From Halobaculum litoreum (GTDB lineage Archaea; Halobacteriota; Halobacteria; Halobacteriales; Haloferacaceae): DNA of 64,000 nucleotides. The notes under the pieces were generated by a model that had not been told where the DNA came from, searched no databases, and saw only the letters and a program-made list of their open reading frames with translations. Of the stretch, positions 53,505-64,000 are shown in pieces (positions within the stretch are counted from its first letter, which is position 1; every line of letters begins with the position of its first letter). Made by a program: the position numbers and the translations under genes. Where the stretch lies: positions 2,713,112 to 2,777,111 of the forward strand of contig NZ_CP126156.1 in NCBI RefSeq assembly GCF_030127125.1. Reading direction: 5' to 3'.

Positions 53505-54548
53505 TCATAGTCCAGCCTCCGCAATTTCGTCTCGCCGCCGGTCCAGTTCCTCGCCGAGATTCGGCTTGTCGTAGTACGCCCTGATCGTGTCCGGGAGCGC
53601 GTCGACGCGGCCCGCGACCTTCTGGATACGAACGCCGCGGTTCCGCAGATCCGTGATCCGGCCCGTCCGGATCGGGTGCGGACTCAGGGCGGACGGGCAC
53701 TTGCTCTCGTGTCCGTGTTCTCGGTACTGGCAGGTATCCGGGTCCTCGTCGTGGGGACACCCACCGCGGAAACACGGGTGAGTGAGGTTGTACGTCGTTC
53801 GCCGGAACGTCGAGGACGTCGGGCGGCCGAACTTCGAGGTGAACAGCGGTTTCCGGCCGAAGTCGTCCTCCACGTCCCGCCGGTGCTCGCGGATGTAGTG
53901 CCGCAGCACCTCGACCGTCTTCTCGTTCAAGACGTTCAGCCGCTCCCCGGTGAGGCCGTTCTTGAGGCGTGTCTCCGACTCCTCGCGACTGACGAACCGC
54001 ACGGTTCCGTCCTCCGCGTCGAAGTCGTCGAGGTCGAGGGCCTGAAGGCCGGAGATACGCGCGCCCGTGTCCCACATCGTGATGAACAGCGCGTGGTCCC
54101 GGGTCGCGTAGCGGAACCTGTCGAGGTGGTCGAGGATCGCGTGGGCCCGCTCCCGACCGAGCATCAGATCGCTCGACGCCTCCCCCTTCGTCAGCGACGG
54201 GATGTGGGCCGAGAACTTCTCCACGAGGGCCGGTTCGACCGCCTCCAGCGCGACCCCGTAGCTCATGAACTGCCGGACGGTCCGGAGTTCGTTCTTCATC
54301 GAGGTGTTGTTCAGCGCCGGCGCGCGGTGGTCCCGGTACGCCTTGATGTCGCGACCGTCGACGATGTTCAGGTTCAGGACGTCCTCCGATTCGAGCCACT
54401 GGACGAACTGGCGGACCCGTCGCCGGTACGAGTGGGCCGTACTCCCGGCCGTGTCGGCCTCGATCACGTCCAGCCACTCCTCCATCGCCTGCCGCGGCGT
54501 GATCGGCCGGAGGTCGTCCCGGTTGGCGTGTGAGGTGTCGAAGCTCAC
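53505..54548 (-). CDS. int: Integrase, copy 2
   Basis: 347 residues, same as 24597-25640 except Asp for Gly in ESE(D/G)VLN. Catalytic Arg, His-x-x-Arg and Tyr all present, so it should be active. Confidence 0.92.
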   Translation of the reverse strand: MSFDTSHANRDDLRPITPRQAMEEWLDVIEADTAGSTAHSYRRRVRQFVQWLESEDVLNLNIVDGRDIKAYRDHRAPALNNTSMKNELRTVRQFMSYGVALEAVEPALVEKFSAHIPSLTKGEASSDLMLGRERAHAILDHLDRFRYATRDHALFITMWDTGARISGLQALDLDDFDAEDGTVRFVSREESETRLKNGLTGERLNVLNEKTVEVLRHYIREHRRDVEDDFGRKPLFTSKFGRPTSSTFRRTTYNLTHPCFRGGCPHDEDPDTCQYREHGHESKCPSALSPHPIRTGRITDLRNRGVRIQKVAGRVDALPDTIRAYYDKPNLGEELDRRRDEIAEAGL

Positions 54549-54584
54549 GCCGATCCCTCCGGCGAGAACCGTTCCCGGACGCGA

Positions 54585-55163
54585 TCACTCACCGAGCATC
54601 ACCTCCTTCGCCCGCTTCACGCGCTTGAACTCGTCCTCGGATCCGTCCGGAGTGTCGGGGTGGACCTCCGTGACGAGATCCCGGTAGGCGTCCCGGACCG
54701 CTCCGTCGTCGGCGTCCGCCGAGACACCCAACACCTCGTGGGCGGGAACGCGGGCCGGAGCCGCTCCCTCGTCGCCCGGCGGGAGTCGCGCCGCCGCGAA
54801 CTCCGCGTCACCCGTTTGAACGGGGCGCTGTCCGCGCATCCGCGTCTCGTGGATCCACTTGTAGACCCAGCGGACGTTGTCCCGAAGCCGCGGGCTGGCG
54901 TCGCACGCGACGGCGTACTGTTCGCCGTCCATGCTCCAGCGGAGAACGAACCCCGGATCGTCGGGACTCGCGTTGTGGAGCGGAAGCCCGTTCGACTTCG
55001 TGTGTTGGTTTCCGATGGACGCGCGCCAGTCGTCGGCGTCGAGGCGGTCCATCTCCGCCGCGAGTTCCTTCGTCGTGTCCGCGAGGGACGCGCGGAAGCT
55101 CCGGTTACGCTCGCGCTGACGGGGCGGTGTCCGGTCCCAACCGGCGGGCCAGTCGAGACTCAC
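54585..55163 (-). CDS. J-domain protein, copy 2
   Basis: 192 residues, identical to the protein of 25677-26255, HPD motif retained. Confidence 0.85.
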   Translation of the reverse strand: MSLDWPAGWDRTPPRQRERNRSFRASLADTTKELAAEMDRLDADDWRASIGNQHTKSNGLPLHNASPDDPGFVLRWSMDGEQYAVACDASPRLRDNVRWVYKWIHETRMRGQRPVQTGDAEFAAARLPPGDEGAAPARVPAHEVLGVSADADDGAVRDAYRDLVTEVHPDTPDGSEDEFKRVKRAKEVMLGE

Positions 55164-55474
55164 CGTTCCTCACCCCCCAGCGTGTCCAGCGCCTCGCGGA
55201 GCTGCGCGGCGTCCGCGACGTTCGCCCGCTCCACGAGTTCCCGGACGAGTTCGTCCTTCTCGCGGCGCTCCGGATCCCGGTGGACCGTCGGCCACGGGAC
55301 GCCTCGGACCTCCGTCCAGAGTTCGTACATGGCCTCACGGTCCAGCCGGACGACGACGCGCTCGCCGCCCTCCGTCGCGAACCGGAGCGTCCACGGCTCC
55401 GGCTCCGCCCCCAGCGGTCCGTAGGTGACGGACGCGGCGCGACCGACGGTGAACCGCTCCACGTCCAGCGTCAC
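55160..55474 (-). CDS. 104-aa operon protein, intact in copy 2
   Basis: The full-length form of the gene broken at 26252-26565: after PTVHRD it continues PERREKDELVRELVERANV, an acidic helix, ending DTLGGEER. The extra G in the G-run of the first codons after HRD restores the frame. The GTGA/ATGA couplings to both neighbours are kept. Confidence 0.75.
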   Translation of the reverse strand: MTLDVERFTVGRAASVTYGPLGAEPEPWTLRFATEGGERVVVRLDREAMYELWTEVRGVPWPTVHRDPERREKDELVRELVERANVADAAQLREALDTLGGEER

Positions 55475-56001
55475 CGGCCGTCACCTCCGTCCTCCGCGAC
55501 CTCGACACGGTAGGTCCGCGCATCCTCACCGTAGGGCTTCACCGTCACCTCGCGGATCCCGATCCCCTCGTTCACGACGCGCCGGCCGTCCGCTTCGAGG
55601 CTCCGGCGGTCGATCAGGGGATAGCGGTCGCGGTCCGCGCCGCGCGGCTTCACGTCGACCGTCGCGCCGCGGGCGCGGAACACGACGCCGTCGGAGACGT
55701 CGACGTCCGCCGGAACCTCCAGCCCGTCACCGTCCAGCGTCAGCGTCCGGTCCGCGGTTCCGCCGTCGAGGGCGACCCCGAGGGCGGCGTCCTTCTCCCC
55801 ACGACCCGCGAGCGTCACCGCGGCGACGTGGGTCCGCCGTTCGCCACACCGGGGGCACCCGGCTTGGACGAGACGGTGACGCGAGTCCGTGTCCACCGTC
55901 GCGCCGTCGTCGCGGACGACCGGGTAGACGCGGACCGTCTGTTCGTTCCCGCAGATACGGCACACGTAGCCGACTCCAGCGGTGACGTCCACGTCGGTCA
56001 C
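55471..56001 (-). CDS. Zinc-ribbon protein, copy 2
   Basis: 176 residues; differs from copy 1 at two residues (Asp for Gly in ADV(D/G)VSDG; Gly for Glu in DGD(G/E)LEV). Four zinc cysteines conserved. Confidence 0.7.
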   Translation of the reverse strand: MTDVDVTAGVGYVCRICGNEQTVRVYPVVRDDGATVDTDSRHRLVQAGCPRCGERRTHVAAVTLAGRGEKDAALGVALDGGTADRTLTLDGDGLEVPADVDVSDGVVFRARGATVDVKPRGADRDRYPLIDRRSLEADGRRVVNEGIGIREVTVKPYGEDARTYRVEVAEDGGDGR

Positions 56002-56438
56002 GCCGACTCACCTCCGGTCGCCTCGTCGTCTCCAGCATCCTCCCGCGGGATCGCGGTGGCGAAATGGCCGGTTTCGCGTCGGTGGTCGCCCGCCACTTCT
56101 TGGGCGGCCTTCGACTCCGCGAACCACCCGACGGCTTCACACCCGTCGTCACACCACGCGACGAACTCGGCGTCCTCGGGATCGACTCCGCCGCCGTCCG
56201 CCGCGACCCGCCGGCTGGGTTCTCCGTCGGGCGAGTCGTCGAGGACGAACGCGATCTCGCGGAGCGTCACGGCCGCGACGTCGAACCCGCACGGCGCCAG
56301 CGTCGTCCGTCCGGGGCCGGCCGACGTCAGGCCGTGGTCCGCGAGCGGGCGTCCACAGTCGGGACAGTCGGTTCTCTCGGAAAGCGGTGCGTCCTCTCGT
56401 TCGGGGGTTTGATGGCCCCCATAGCGTCGTCGTACATG
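55998..56438 (-). pseudogene. Cysteine-containing small protein, copy 2, start out of frame
   Basis: Corresponds to 27089-27529. One C is missing in the C-run at about 56414-56419, so both ATGs (MYDDAM and its internal M) now lead into a different frame. The body of the gene, including CPDCGRPL, is otherwise unchanged. Confidence 0.65.
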
Positions 56439-56589
56439 GCTTTCGTGCCTCGATCACGAAGGCCCGCGCGGGCCGGCGTCCCAAGCGCCGGGTCCGCAAA
56501 CTTCTGCGAATAGGGACCCATCGGGGAGCGACGGGTCCGCGAAGTGCCTTCGTTACAACCCTGTGAGAACAGAGGGTGCTTAAGTCTTA

Positions 56590-56623
56590 GCACATATCTG
56601 CTATTGATATAGCGAATATGTGC
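56590..56623. promoter_or_regulatory. 34-bp palindrome, copy 2
   Basis: Identical to 27682-27715: arms GCACATAT / ATATGTGC and GCTAT / ATAGC. Confidence 0.7.
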
Positions 56624-56679
56624 CACCACCGTCCCCGAACCTCCAGTAATAAAGGGACTGAACTGGCTGTAATAGCCGA

Positions 56680-56958
56680 ATGCGACCCCGGCCGGAGTGG
56701 ATGTCGTTGAACGACTCCGTCGTGCTTGAATTCCTATCTGAGCACGATCTTGAGCTTCCGCCGAAGTCCGTGTACGTGAATTTGAATCGCCATGGACACG
56801 ACATCGGGTACTCGACAGTCCGTCTCCGGCTGAACACACTGGAAGAACATGGACTGTTGAGGAAGGCAGACTCCGGATATTACGAGGTAAGTCAGAAGGG
56901 GCGGCTCTGGCTCGACGATGAACTCGATGCTTCCGACCTCGAGGACGACGGAGAATGA
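56680..56958 (+). CDS. PhiH1-like repressor, copy 2
   Basis: 92 residues identical to copy 1; a 31-residue membrane peptide again overlaps its stop at 56955-57050. Confidence 0.85.
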   Translation: MRPRPEWMSLNDSVVLEFLSEHDLELPPKSVYVNLNRHGHDIGYSTVRLRLNTLEEHGLLRKADSGYYEVSQKGRLWLDDELDASDLEDDGE

Positions 56959-57050
56959 GATACGGATACCCACTCTCCGCCAAGCTGTTCATCGCCCTCG
57001 TGTTCGGCGGCACGTTCGCGCTGCTGGCGCTGGTACTCTTCTGGCTCTGA
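56955..57050 (+). CDS. 31-residue membrane peptide, copy 2
   Basis: Identical to 28047-28142, with ATGA overlap retained. Confidence 0.5.
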   Translation: MRYGYPLSAKLFIALVFGGTFALLALVLFWL

Positions 57051-57066
57051 GTCGCGGCCATCCGAC

Positions 57067-57318
57067 TCACTCCGTGATCACGTCGAGGTGCAGTCCGAGC
57101 CGCTGGACCGTCGCCTCACACCACGCCGGGACGAAGCCGGCACCCTCGTAGATCGCTTCCTCCTCGTCGGTGACGCGGAATCGTTCGCGGTCGTTCCCGC
57201 GATGGAGCGTCAGCCTGACCTCGTCGGACCGATACGCCTCTTCATCGATGCTGAACCGGATCTCCGGCGCGTCGTCGTCGGTGTCCTGGGGGGACAGGAC
57301 GCGATCTCTCGTCGACAT
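57067..57318 (-). CDS. Hypothetical 83-residue protein, copy 2
   Basis: Identical to 28159-28410. Confidence 0.6.
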   Translation of the reverse strand: MSTRDRVLSPQDTDDDAPEIRFSIDEEAYRSDEVRLTLHRGNDRERFRVTDEEEAIYEGAGFVPAWCEATVQRLGLHLDVITE

Positions 57319-57632
57319 CGAGCGAACGGAGTACCGTTTCGGGTTTGAATAGGTGAGAGAAGCCGACTATCTTTCAGGGCTCAAGAACAGAATCACCATA
57401 CAGCGTCGACCCACCGATCCACTTCCGGACAAACAGCCCTCAAATTCCGGCACTTCCGGACACGAATATTGTGACACACCCCGTTTCCGGCAGATGAGAG
57501 TTGTGATATTCTGCGATCCTGACAACTCGGTTAGGGCGTGCTGAATACAGGGCGCTCTTTCATCGTGGTGGGGTACTCTTTCGAGAAGTTATAAGGTATG
57601 TTGGATGGACCCTCAGCCAACGAGACTTCATT

Positions 57633-60600
57633 ATGACCACGGACGAGATTCGTTCTGATCTGGAGAATTTTGTAGACGATCTCTACCGACGGTTGAACTC
57701 GCGCGAGTTGCAGGAGGTTCTGGACGGCGACATTCGTCGGGAATTGACTGGCGATGATCTCGGCCTAGATGACTCTGAATTTACTGGATATCCGCCCGAA
57801 CGATGGTTGGAGCGGCACCTGATTGAATACGTTCTTGATGATCTCGGGTTGGATTGGGAACCCCAGCCTTACGGCCGTGACGATGACAGACCGGACTTCG
57901 AGGTTCGCGGCGTCGGCGTTGCGTTGATGGGCGAGAACAAGTCGATGAACAAGATTGACGAAGCCATCTCGGATATGGAGGCATACCTCGTCAACAAGGC
58001 GATTGGGCCAGACTACGGTATCGCCACCGATGGGATCGAGTGGCACCTGATTCGCATCGAGATTGGTGGCGACTTCGCTGACTACCAGACCATCCGCGAG
58101 TTGGACTTTCGTCCGGTTCTGCAGGCCATCGCAGCTGAGCGGGGGTACGTGGACTTCGATGTCGACGTGGATGTTGACGGGGAAATTGAGTCCTTCTGGG
58201 ACGTGTTTGCCGAGGAGCACCTTACGAGCCTGCTCACTGAGACTGCGCCACGCGAGCTACGCGACACACGCCGCCGCGGCATTGAGGACTTCTTCGATTT
58301 GTACATCGAGTTACTGTTCGGTCAAGGGAAGGGGGACTACGAGTACAAGACGAATTTGATGGAGGACATAGTGGCCCCGCGTGGGGCCTCGGAGAGTGAG
58401 AAGAGGGTATTCGCGATCACACTCGTGAACCGGCTGTTCTTCATCAAGTTCCTCGAGGATAAGGGAGTGTTCGATGAGAACGATTTCCTTCTGAAGCGGG
58501 TTGAGGCGTACCACGAGTACGAGGGGAAATCGCCGGGAACCTTTACGAATCCCAGATCAAGCCGCTGTTCTACAAACTGCTGAACACGCCGCGTCCGGAG
58601 CGCGAACCCAAGTACCGGATGGGGTGGTTCGACGACGTCGACTACCTGAACGGCGGCCTGTTCCGTGAGAACGTGTCGAACGAGCAGGAGTACGTGGTGA
58701 AGGACAGGGTCCTCCCAACCCTCATTGAAGACTTGATTCACCACCAACCTGGGGACGGCGACGGTGGTCTTGACCCCTCAATGATCGGCTCGGTCTTCGA
58801 GAAAACCATTACCCACCTCGAGTACGAGCGCGATCAACAGGACATCGGGGCCTACTATACGCCGAACGATGTGACTCGAATGATCACCCGGCAAACGGTT
58901 GACCCGAAAGTAAAGGACGAGTTGGTGGACGTGTACGGTGAGTATTCTGGCGTCGAGAAAGACGCGTTCGCCACTCGTCACGAAGACACGTCCCTACAGG
59001 AGATGCTGCGCCACGTAGAAGATAGAGAGGGATGGTTTGGAGACCCCGATGCCACCGAGGACGCGCTCGAGAGGATTAGCAATCTCAGAGTGCTTGACCC
59101 TGCGTGTGGGAGCGGTCACTTCCTCACAACTGCGATGGACGAGCTTCACCGCGTCCAGATGAGTCTGCTGCGGGGTTGAACGGAGGAGACGAACCAGATG
59201 GTGGGACGGTCTTCGAAGAGAAGAAACAACTCGCGCTCAACTCGATCTACGGCGTCGATGCCGAACCTGTCGGGTGCGAGATTGCGAAGCTGCGCGTATG
59301 GTTGAAGATCGTTGAGGGCGGGTGGGACGATGACTACGGCCGTCTTCCGAATATCGACGTGAACATCTCGTCCGGGAATTCACTGATCGGTCTCCCAATC
59401 GCGGGCACGACGACGGCTTCACTCGACATTTCTGACGTGTACGAGACGATTGATGAGGTGCTGGAGCGTCGGATAGAGTACAAGTACGAGGAGGCGGCCG
59501 GTGAGAGGTTGGAGATTGAACGTCTTGAAGAGGAAATTCAACCTGCCCTCAATCGCGAGTTGTTGCGACAGTTGAACTTCGAGTTTGAGACCGAGGTTGA
59601 AGACGTGACCGAGTTCGATGACGTGGTGGCGTCAATTGACGACGATCTGCTGCACTCGCAGGTGTCGTCGGTGAAGGTGCAACGCGAGGACGACAAGGCA
59701 CTTACCGACGAACAGTTAGAGCGACTCGATGAGGCCGGTTTCGACTACGATGAGTGGCGAGATGTGAACAAGAGCGCGAGATTGGACGTGAAGGAGCGCG
59801 AGCAGTCTAACGGCCACGACGACGAGGATTGGAACACGAAGGAATCTATCGTCGAGGATTTGCGAGGAATGTTGGGGGACGGATTCGTTTTTGACGAGTT
59901 CGTGCGCCGGCCGCTGGAGTATGACTTCGGGAATATCTTCGGCGAGCCTTTCCACTGGTTCGCGGAGTTCCCCGAGGTGTCGCCACGGTACGGCGAGGAG
60001 GGTGAAGGTAGCAGTCGAACGCTCAACTTCGACTTGATCCTCGGAAACCCACCTTACGGGGACATCATGGGACAGAGTGAGAAGGTGTTGACTGACACCT
60101 ACGACACGGGTGGTATCAACGACACGGCGGCGCAGTTTGTCGAGCGACAATTGCAGTTGCTTGACGACGGGGGATACTTCGGGAACATCACGACACTCCG
60201 ACTCGTTTACCAGTCTAATCTCAAGCCCGTTCACGACAAGATGCGCGAGACGATGCCGGAGACGCTCATCTCGTGCTTCGCCAGCCGCCCCACATCAGTC
60301 TTCGAGAATGCCGAGGTGCGGGCGTCCATCATCACGGGGAAGAAGACAAACTCCGAGGAGAGTGGCGAGATTCGAACAAGCGAGTTCGTGCGGATGAATA
60401 GCGACAACCGCGAGCAAGTGCTGTCGAACACGATTGATTACCACGCCGTCGAGGGGTACGAGTTGGGTGAGAAGATCGGCGTTCACGACTCGAGGTACTC
60501 GATGCCGAAACTGGGGCCACAAGCGCACGTCGATTTGATTGAGACGTTGCGGCAGAAGTCGATAGGAGATGATGGCGAGGTATTCCGCGACCGTGAGCAG

Positions 60601-61140
60601 GACAGCGAGACGCCGCACGTCGTGTGGCGGAGCTACCACCCACGGTATTGGTGCAACCCGTATCTGGAGAACATCTACCCCGCCGGCGAGAAGCCCCGGG
60701 ATTTCGAACCGATGTACTTCGAGTCCGAGTTAGAGCGGCGCACAGTGTTCTGTGTGATGCAGTCGTCGCTGTTCTACCTGTACTGGATGACGTACGGGAA
60801 CGAGCGTGACCTGAACTGGGGACGAGTGCGGGCGTTCCCGATGCCGAGTGATGAGGATATGGAGGATCACCGAGACCGCATCAAGGCTGTCCAAGTCGCT
60901 GTGGAACGGAATGGAGCGCATGTTCGAATCGGAGGGCGTGATTCACGCGGTGCAGTTCAAGCCGATCGTGAACGAGATTGATGAGTTGGTGGGTAAGTTG
61001 TACGGTCTCAACGACGAGATGGGGAGTATCTTCAGAACTATCACGCGGAATATGGCCGCGGGTTGAGGGACAGTGACTCGGCGTCGTTGGATGAGTTCCT
61101 CGATGAGGAGGAGCGTGAGGCCGTAGCGACCGACGATTAG
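57633..61140 (+). pseudogene. Type IIG-like RM gene, copy 2, multiple indels
   Basis: The N-terminal frameshift of copy 1 is absent here (GLDDSEFTGYPPERWLERH reads through), but the deletion near 58536 is shared. Further losses are seen only here: one G near 59174, two bases near 60887, and several near 61021-61025. One residue differs in FDD(V/A)DYLNG. Motif I and NPPY are intact. As written, no full-length enzyme is encoded by this copy. Confidence 0.75.
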
Positions 61141-61402
61141 AATGGACGACGTGGGGAGCGTGTGATATGAGACGATACAGCCCGACACCACTCCTTGGCG
61201 GTGATTGAGTCATAAGCCGCGATAGGAGATGGTCGAACAGTCAGATGCAGCAGTCTAAATCGAACGATTTGGCCCACCGTCTGTTAGCGACTGAGGGTTT
61301 CAACAGAGCCGTCAGGATAAAGCGTGATCACGTTACTGAACTCACACTCTATATTCAGAACGAGACTTATGTCAACTCGGAGGGTCAGCAGAGCCAGTAG
61401 CT

Positions 61403-62413
61403 CTACTCAGCGGCGTCAATGGACAGATACCGCGTCCCCTCCCGCTTCCCTTCTTCCGGATACACCCGTACCGTACGAGGACGTTCAGATACCGGCGGCG
61501 GTCGCGACCGTGCGCGTCCGGGTACTCCACCTCGAAGAGGTCGGGCGCTTCCCAGCCCGTATCTCGCCTGCGTCGTCGATCATGTGCTTCAACAGTCGAT
61601 GCGGCGTGTCCAGGCGCTCCACATTGTACCGGCGGATCGACTCCATCGCCGGTTCGCGGACGTCGGCGATCAGCGCCGGCGTGACTCGCTCGTCCCGCGA
61701 CTTTCCTCCAAGTACGCCTCTCGGAGGATCGAGATCGCCTCACGAGCGTTGCCGGCGGCGGTGTCCGCGATCAGCTCCAGCGTCCCGTCCGTGATCCCGG
61801 ACAGGTCGCCCGCGTCGACGCGCGCCTGGAGGATGTCGACGAGTTCCGACTGACTGTACCGGCTGAGTTCGATGTGCGGGCCGGTGCGGAGTCGCGACGA
61901 CGTCGCGGCGTCGAGGCGTGCGGCGAACCGCTCGTATTCGTGGACGACGAACAGCGGCGTCACGCCGTCCGCCTCGAACAGCACGTGCGGAAGGTGTTCG
62001 TCCTCGATGTGTTCCGCCTCGTCGAGCGTGAGGACGATCGGCGAGTCGGCGTCCTCCATCTGCGCGAGGTACGACGACGCGGCGTCCGCCTTCGGTGACG
62101 AGCGGGTTTTGAGTCCGGCGTCGACCAACGCCTCTTCGAGGATCGCGGCGCGCGAGCGCGTCCGGAGGCAGTCGACGTGCGCGGTGTTTACCGCCGTCTC
62201 CCGGCGAAGTTCGCGGACGGCGAACCGCGAGACGGCCGTCTTGCCCGCGCCGGTCGGCCCCGAGATACAGATCGGGTACGCTGGGCGGTCCGAGCGCAGC
62301 GGGTCCAGGGCGTTCGCGAAGCTCGCCCAAGCGCGGCGTCGCGGTGGGGCATCCGCTCGGGGACGCGGTCGAGTTCCAGGACCCGCGGGACGGATGTACC
62401 ACCCGCCCGCCAT
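61403..62413 (-). pseudogene. Orc1/Cdc6-like ATPase, copy 2, multiple indels
   Basis: Corresponds to 32499-33494. Walker A and B are present, and regions broken in copy 1 (near 33000 and 32868) are intact here. New deletions occur near 61430, 61705 and 62320-62345, and the GTGA start junction near 62400 is disrupted. Combining both copies gives one open protein. Confidence 0.7.
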
Positions 62414-62753
62414 TGGTGCCGCGGGTGAATCCAATCCCAATCCTCGAGGTCGACTTCCGCGAAGTAGTCCTCGCGACCGGCGTACCGGATCTCCTCGGGC
62501 GCGTCCCGGGCGAGGTCGTCGACGCCGTCGACGTCGAATCCCGCGGCGACCACATGGTTCCAGAAGTAGTCCCAGAAGAGGGCGACCTCGCACTCGTTCA
62601 CGAGGCCGAGCAGTTCGTAGCGCCCTTCGTCGGCATCGGTGAGGTGGCGGGTCAGCGTGATCGCTTCGCTCGGGGAGCGGTGTTCGGCGATCGTCCACGC
62701 GAGTTCCCCTTCACGTGAGTAAAGAGGCCGTGTTTCGGGGTTGACTTTGACAT
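62399..62753 (-). pseudogene. Small partner of Orc1/Cdc6-like gene, copy 2
   Basis: Counterpart of 33491-33847. One T is missing in ccctTTCACG near 62711 and the 3' end is altered near 62400. One residue differs (Asp for Gly in AAGF(D/G)VDGVDD). Confidence 0.6.
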
Positions 62754-62955
62754 CAACTCGTTACCAACACGGTTTGGTATTAGAAGCGAGCCAAGGGCGG
62801 AGTGTAAGTAGAGGCACCCGGATGCGGGGGTGTTTCCTGTGAAAGTGATGCCTTATCACGAAAATGGTAGTCGGTGTTGTAAATCACCTAATAAGCGCTT
62901 AGCGCAATATCAGTAGCAAGTTCGGTGTATTCTTAACACACATACCTACAAGAGT

Positions 62956-63638
62956 ATGATTATGGAGTCAGGCGTTCTCATGCAATTGGCTTTCGGCCGG
63001 AGTCTCGTTTTTGTTTCGTATATATTACTGCCCGGATATATCGCATATAAGATGTTTTTGCGGGCGAGTATTGATAAAGATAGTTTTGCCCAGTACGACC
63101 GGATTTTCCTGACATCTATCTTTGGTGCGGTCTCATTGATATCATACGCATTACTTCATAAGCTAAATTTGGGGCTTGGATGGACTTCATCCTCAGTAAC
63201 AATGGAATTTGGTGGTCGTGGGAAGTATTCGGGTCTCGGCGAATTCTACTATCTGAATTGGGATCAAATTCTATAATTGACTTCGGATTCGGTCTATCAG
63301 GACAGGTAATTATTATCTCAATGGTAGGTTATGCAGTCGGAACCCTCTACGCCAGACATGATTTGAGAAGTCACAGAAGTGAACCCTGGGAGACTCTGCT
63401 ACAGAATGCAATGGTTGGTAGTGGAGTTGAGGTTGTGATGACTGATGGAACTACTGTTACTGGAAGATTAGTCCGTATTGGAATTAACTCATCTGAAAAT
63501 GATCTGCTTATTCGTCCGGAAGAAACTGATTCACCAGACGAGACACAGGGGGGTGTCATCTACATAAATTCCGACAATTTGAGCCAACTCCGACTATTTG
63601 AACCAGTAGGTCCTACGGTAGTTGATCTCACTGAGTGA
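62956..63638 (+). pseudogene. DUF6338-like membrane protein, copy 2, frameshifted
   Basis: Counterpart of 34053-34736; one G missing in the G-run at about 63172-63175 splits the frame after HKLNLG. Otherwise unchanged. Confidence 0.6.
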
Positions 63639-63873
63639 AACACGGGGTCGCGCGCCAATGTCACGGGGATCCTCGATGTATGCACGCCGGCCGTATGCAC
63701 ACCCTTACGAGCGGGGGTCATCGTGCATACATCCGGACGGTCGCTCGCGTCGAGTCCGCAGCCCGAGCGGCCGCGCGGGTGGGGTATAATGCGCGACCCG
63801 TCCAGTAACTCCAGATCGACGCGATCCGGACTCCGCTCATACATACGGTTATAAACGGGGAGGTCAGCCGAAT

Positions 63874-64000
63874 ATGCGCACCGACCGAACGACCCTACGT
63901 CTCTCGGACGAACGGAAACGACCTGCTGGACCAAGCCGCCGGGATCGTCGCGGACGGCGACGACGACCCGCCGCGGTCCGACGTGATCGACGCGGCGTTG
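63874..64000 (+). CDS. Ribbon-helix-helix protein, copy 2 (partial, shifted)
   Basis: Starts MRTDRTTLRLSDERK at ATG 63874 (Arg for Gly at residue 2), then an extra C near 63931 shifts the frame. It is cut by the window end. Confidence 0.5.
   Translation, partial: MRTDRTTLRLSDERKRPAGPSRRDRRGRRRRPAAVRRDRRGV

Larger units (their letters stand above)
53429..64000. mobile_element. Integrative element, copy 2 (left third; continues past window)
   Basis: Sequence equivalent to 24524 onward, offset 28,908 for most of its length, in direct orientation. Similarity is near-complete up to about 59.1 kb. Beyond that small deletions become frequent, and after about 61 kb they occur every few hundred bases, mainly in homopolymers. 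The junction 53429-53441 is an element-to-element att site, as expected for a tandem array or an excised circle. Confidence 0.9.

Noticed and set aside
57633..63640. Evolutionary decay of the second element copy
   Set aside because: Lesions are nearly all homopolymer indels increasing towards the window end, and complement those of copy 1; sequencing error is the simpler explanation, though not proven.

Overview
The window is from a haloarchaeon. Host DNA is very GC-rich with strong G/C at third codon positions, proteins are acidic, and typical haloarchaeal genes are present: an adenosylcobalamin-type ribonucleotide reductase, a TrkA/Lrp-RAM cluster, KatG, Tat-exported subtilase and many small membrane proteins. 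I cannot name the species from sequence alone.

Positions 1 to about 24,520 are chromosomal backbone: the 3' end of PEP carboxylase, aldo/keto reductase, a Vms1-like protein, an ATP-grasp enzyme, a TrkA subunit between two stand-alone Lrp-type RAM domain proteins, an E1 alpha dehydrogenase subunit, two paralogous lipoproteins, thymidylate kinase, a GAF histidine kinase, NrdJ with an elaborate promoter, an alpha/beta hydrolase, a subtilase, IlvD, a UbiA-lycopene cyclase domain fusion, a PNPOx-like protein and KatG. Four of these genes each need one single-base correction to be open.

Positions 24,524 to 53,428 are a complete integrative element of about 28.9 kb. From 53,429 the same element starts again in the same orientation and runs past the window end, so it is in tandem (or assembled as tandem). 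The left arm has a minus-strand operon (tyrosine integrase, J-domain protein, small proteins) facing a PhiH1-repressor-like gene across a 34-bp palindrome. Next come a Type IIG-like restriction-modification gene, an Orc1/Cdc6-like ATPase with a small partner, AT-rich cargo (a membrane protein, a ribbon-helix-helix regulator, a HEPN-like protein) and an AbrB-like regulator. The centre, 37,280-48,314, is a translationally coupled operon of about 13 genes. It encodes a Tat-exported C-terminally anchored protein, many small membrane proteins, one Walker ATPase and a roughly 970-residue anchored ectodomain protein. The right arm has a Tat lipoprotein, a hairpin-rich control region and a minus-strand operon of three zinc-binding small proteins plus a winged-helix protein that may be a replication factor.

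I read the element as a pleomorphic-virus-like or plasmid-vesicle-like integrative element. Integrase and att, repressor and replication genes serve maintenance. The membrane/ATPase operon would make an enveloped particle or vesicle. The RM and HEPN genes are probable defence or addiction cargo. Only the layout and motifs are seen; the particle role is inference.

Sequence quality matters here. Single-base indels interrupt many genes in host and element. The two element copies break different genes, so each repairs the other in most places, and mismatches become dense after about 59 kb. This looks more like uncorrected long-read error than decay, and broken genes should be read with that in mind.
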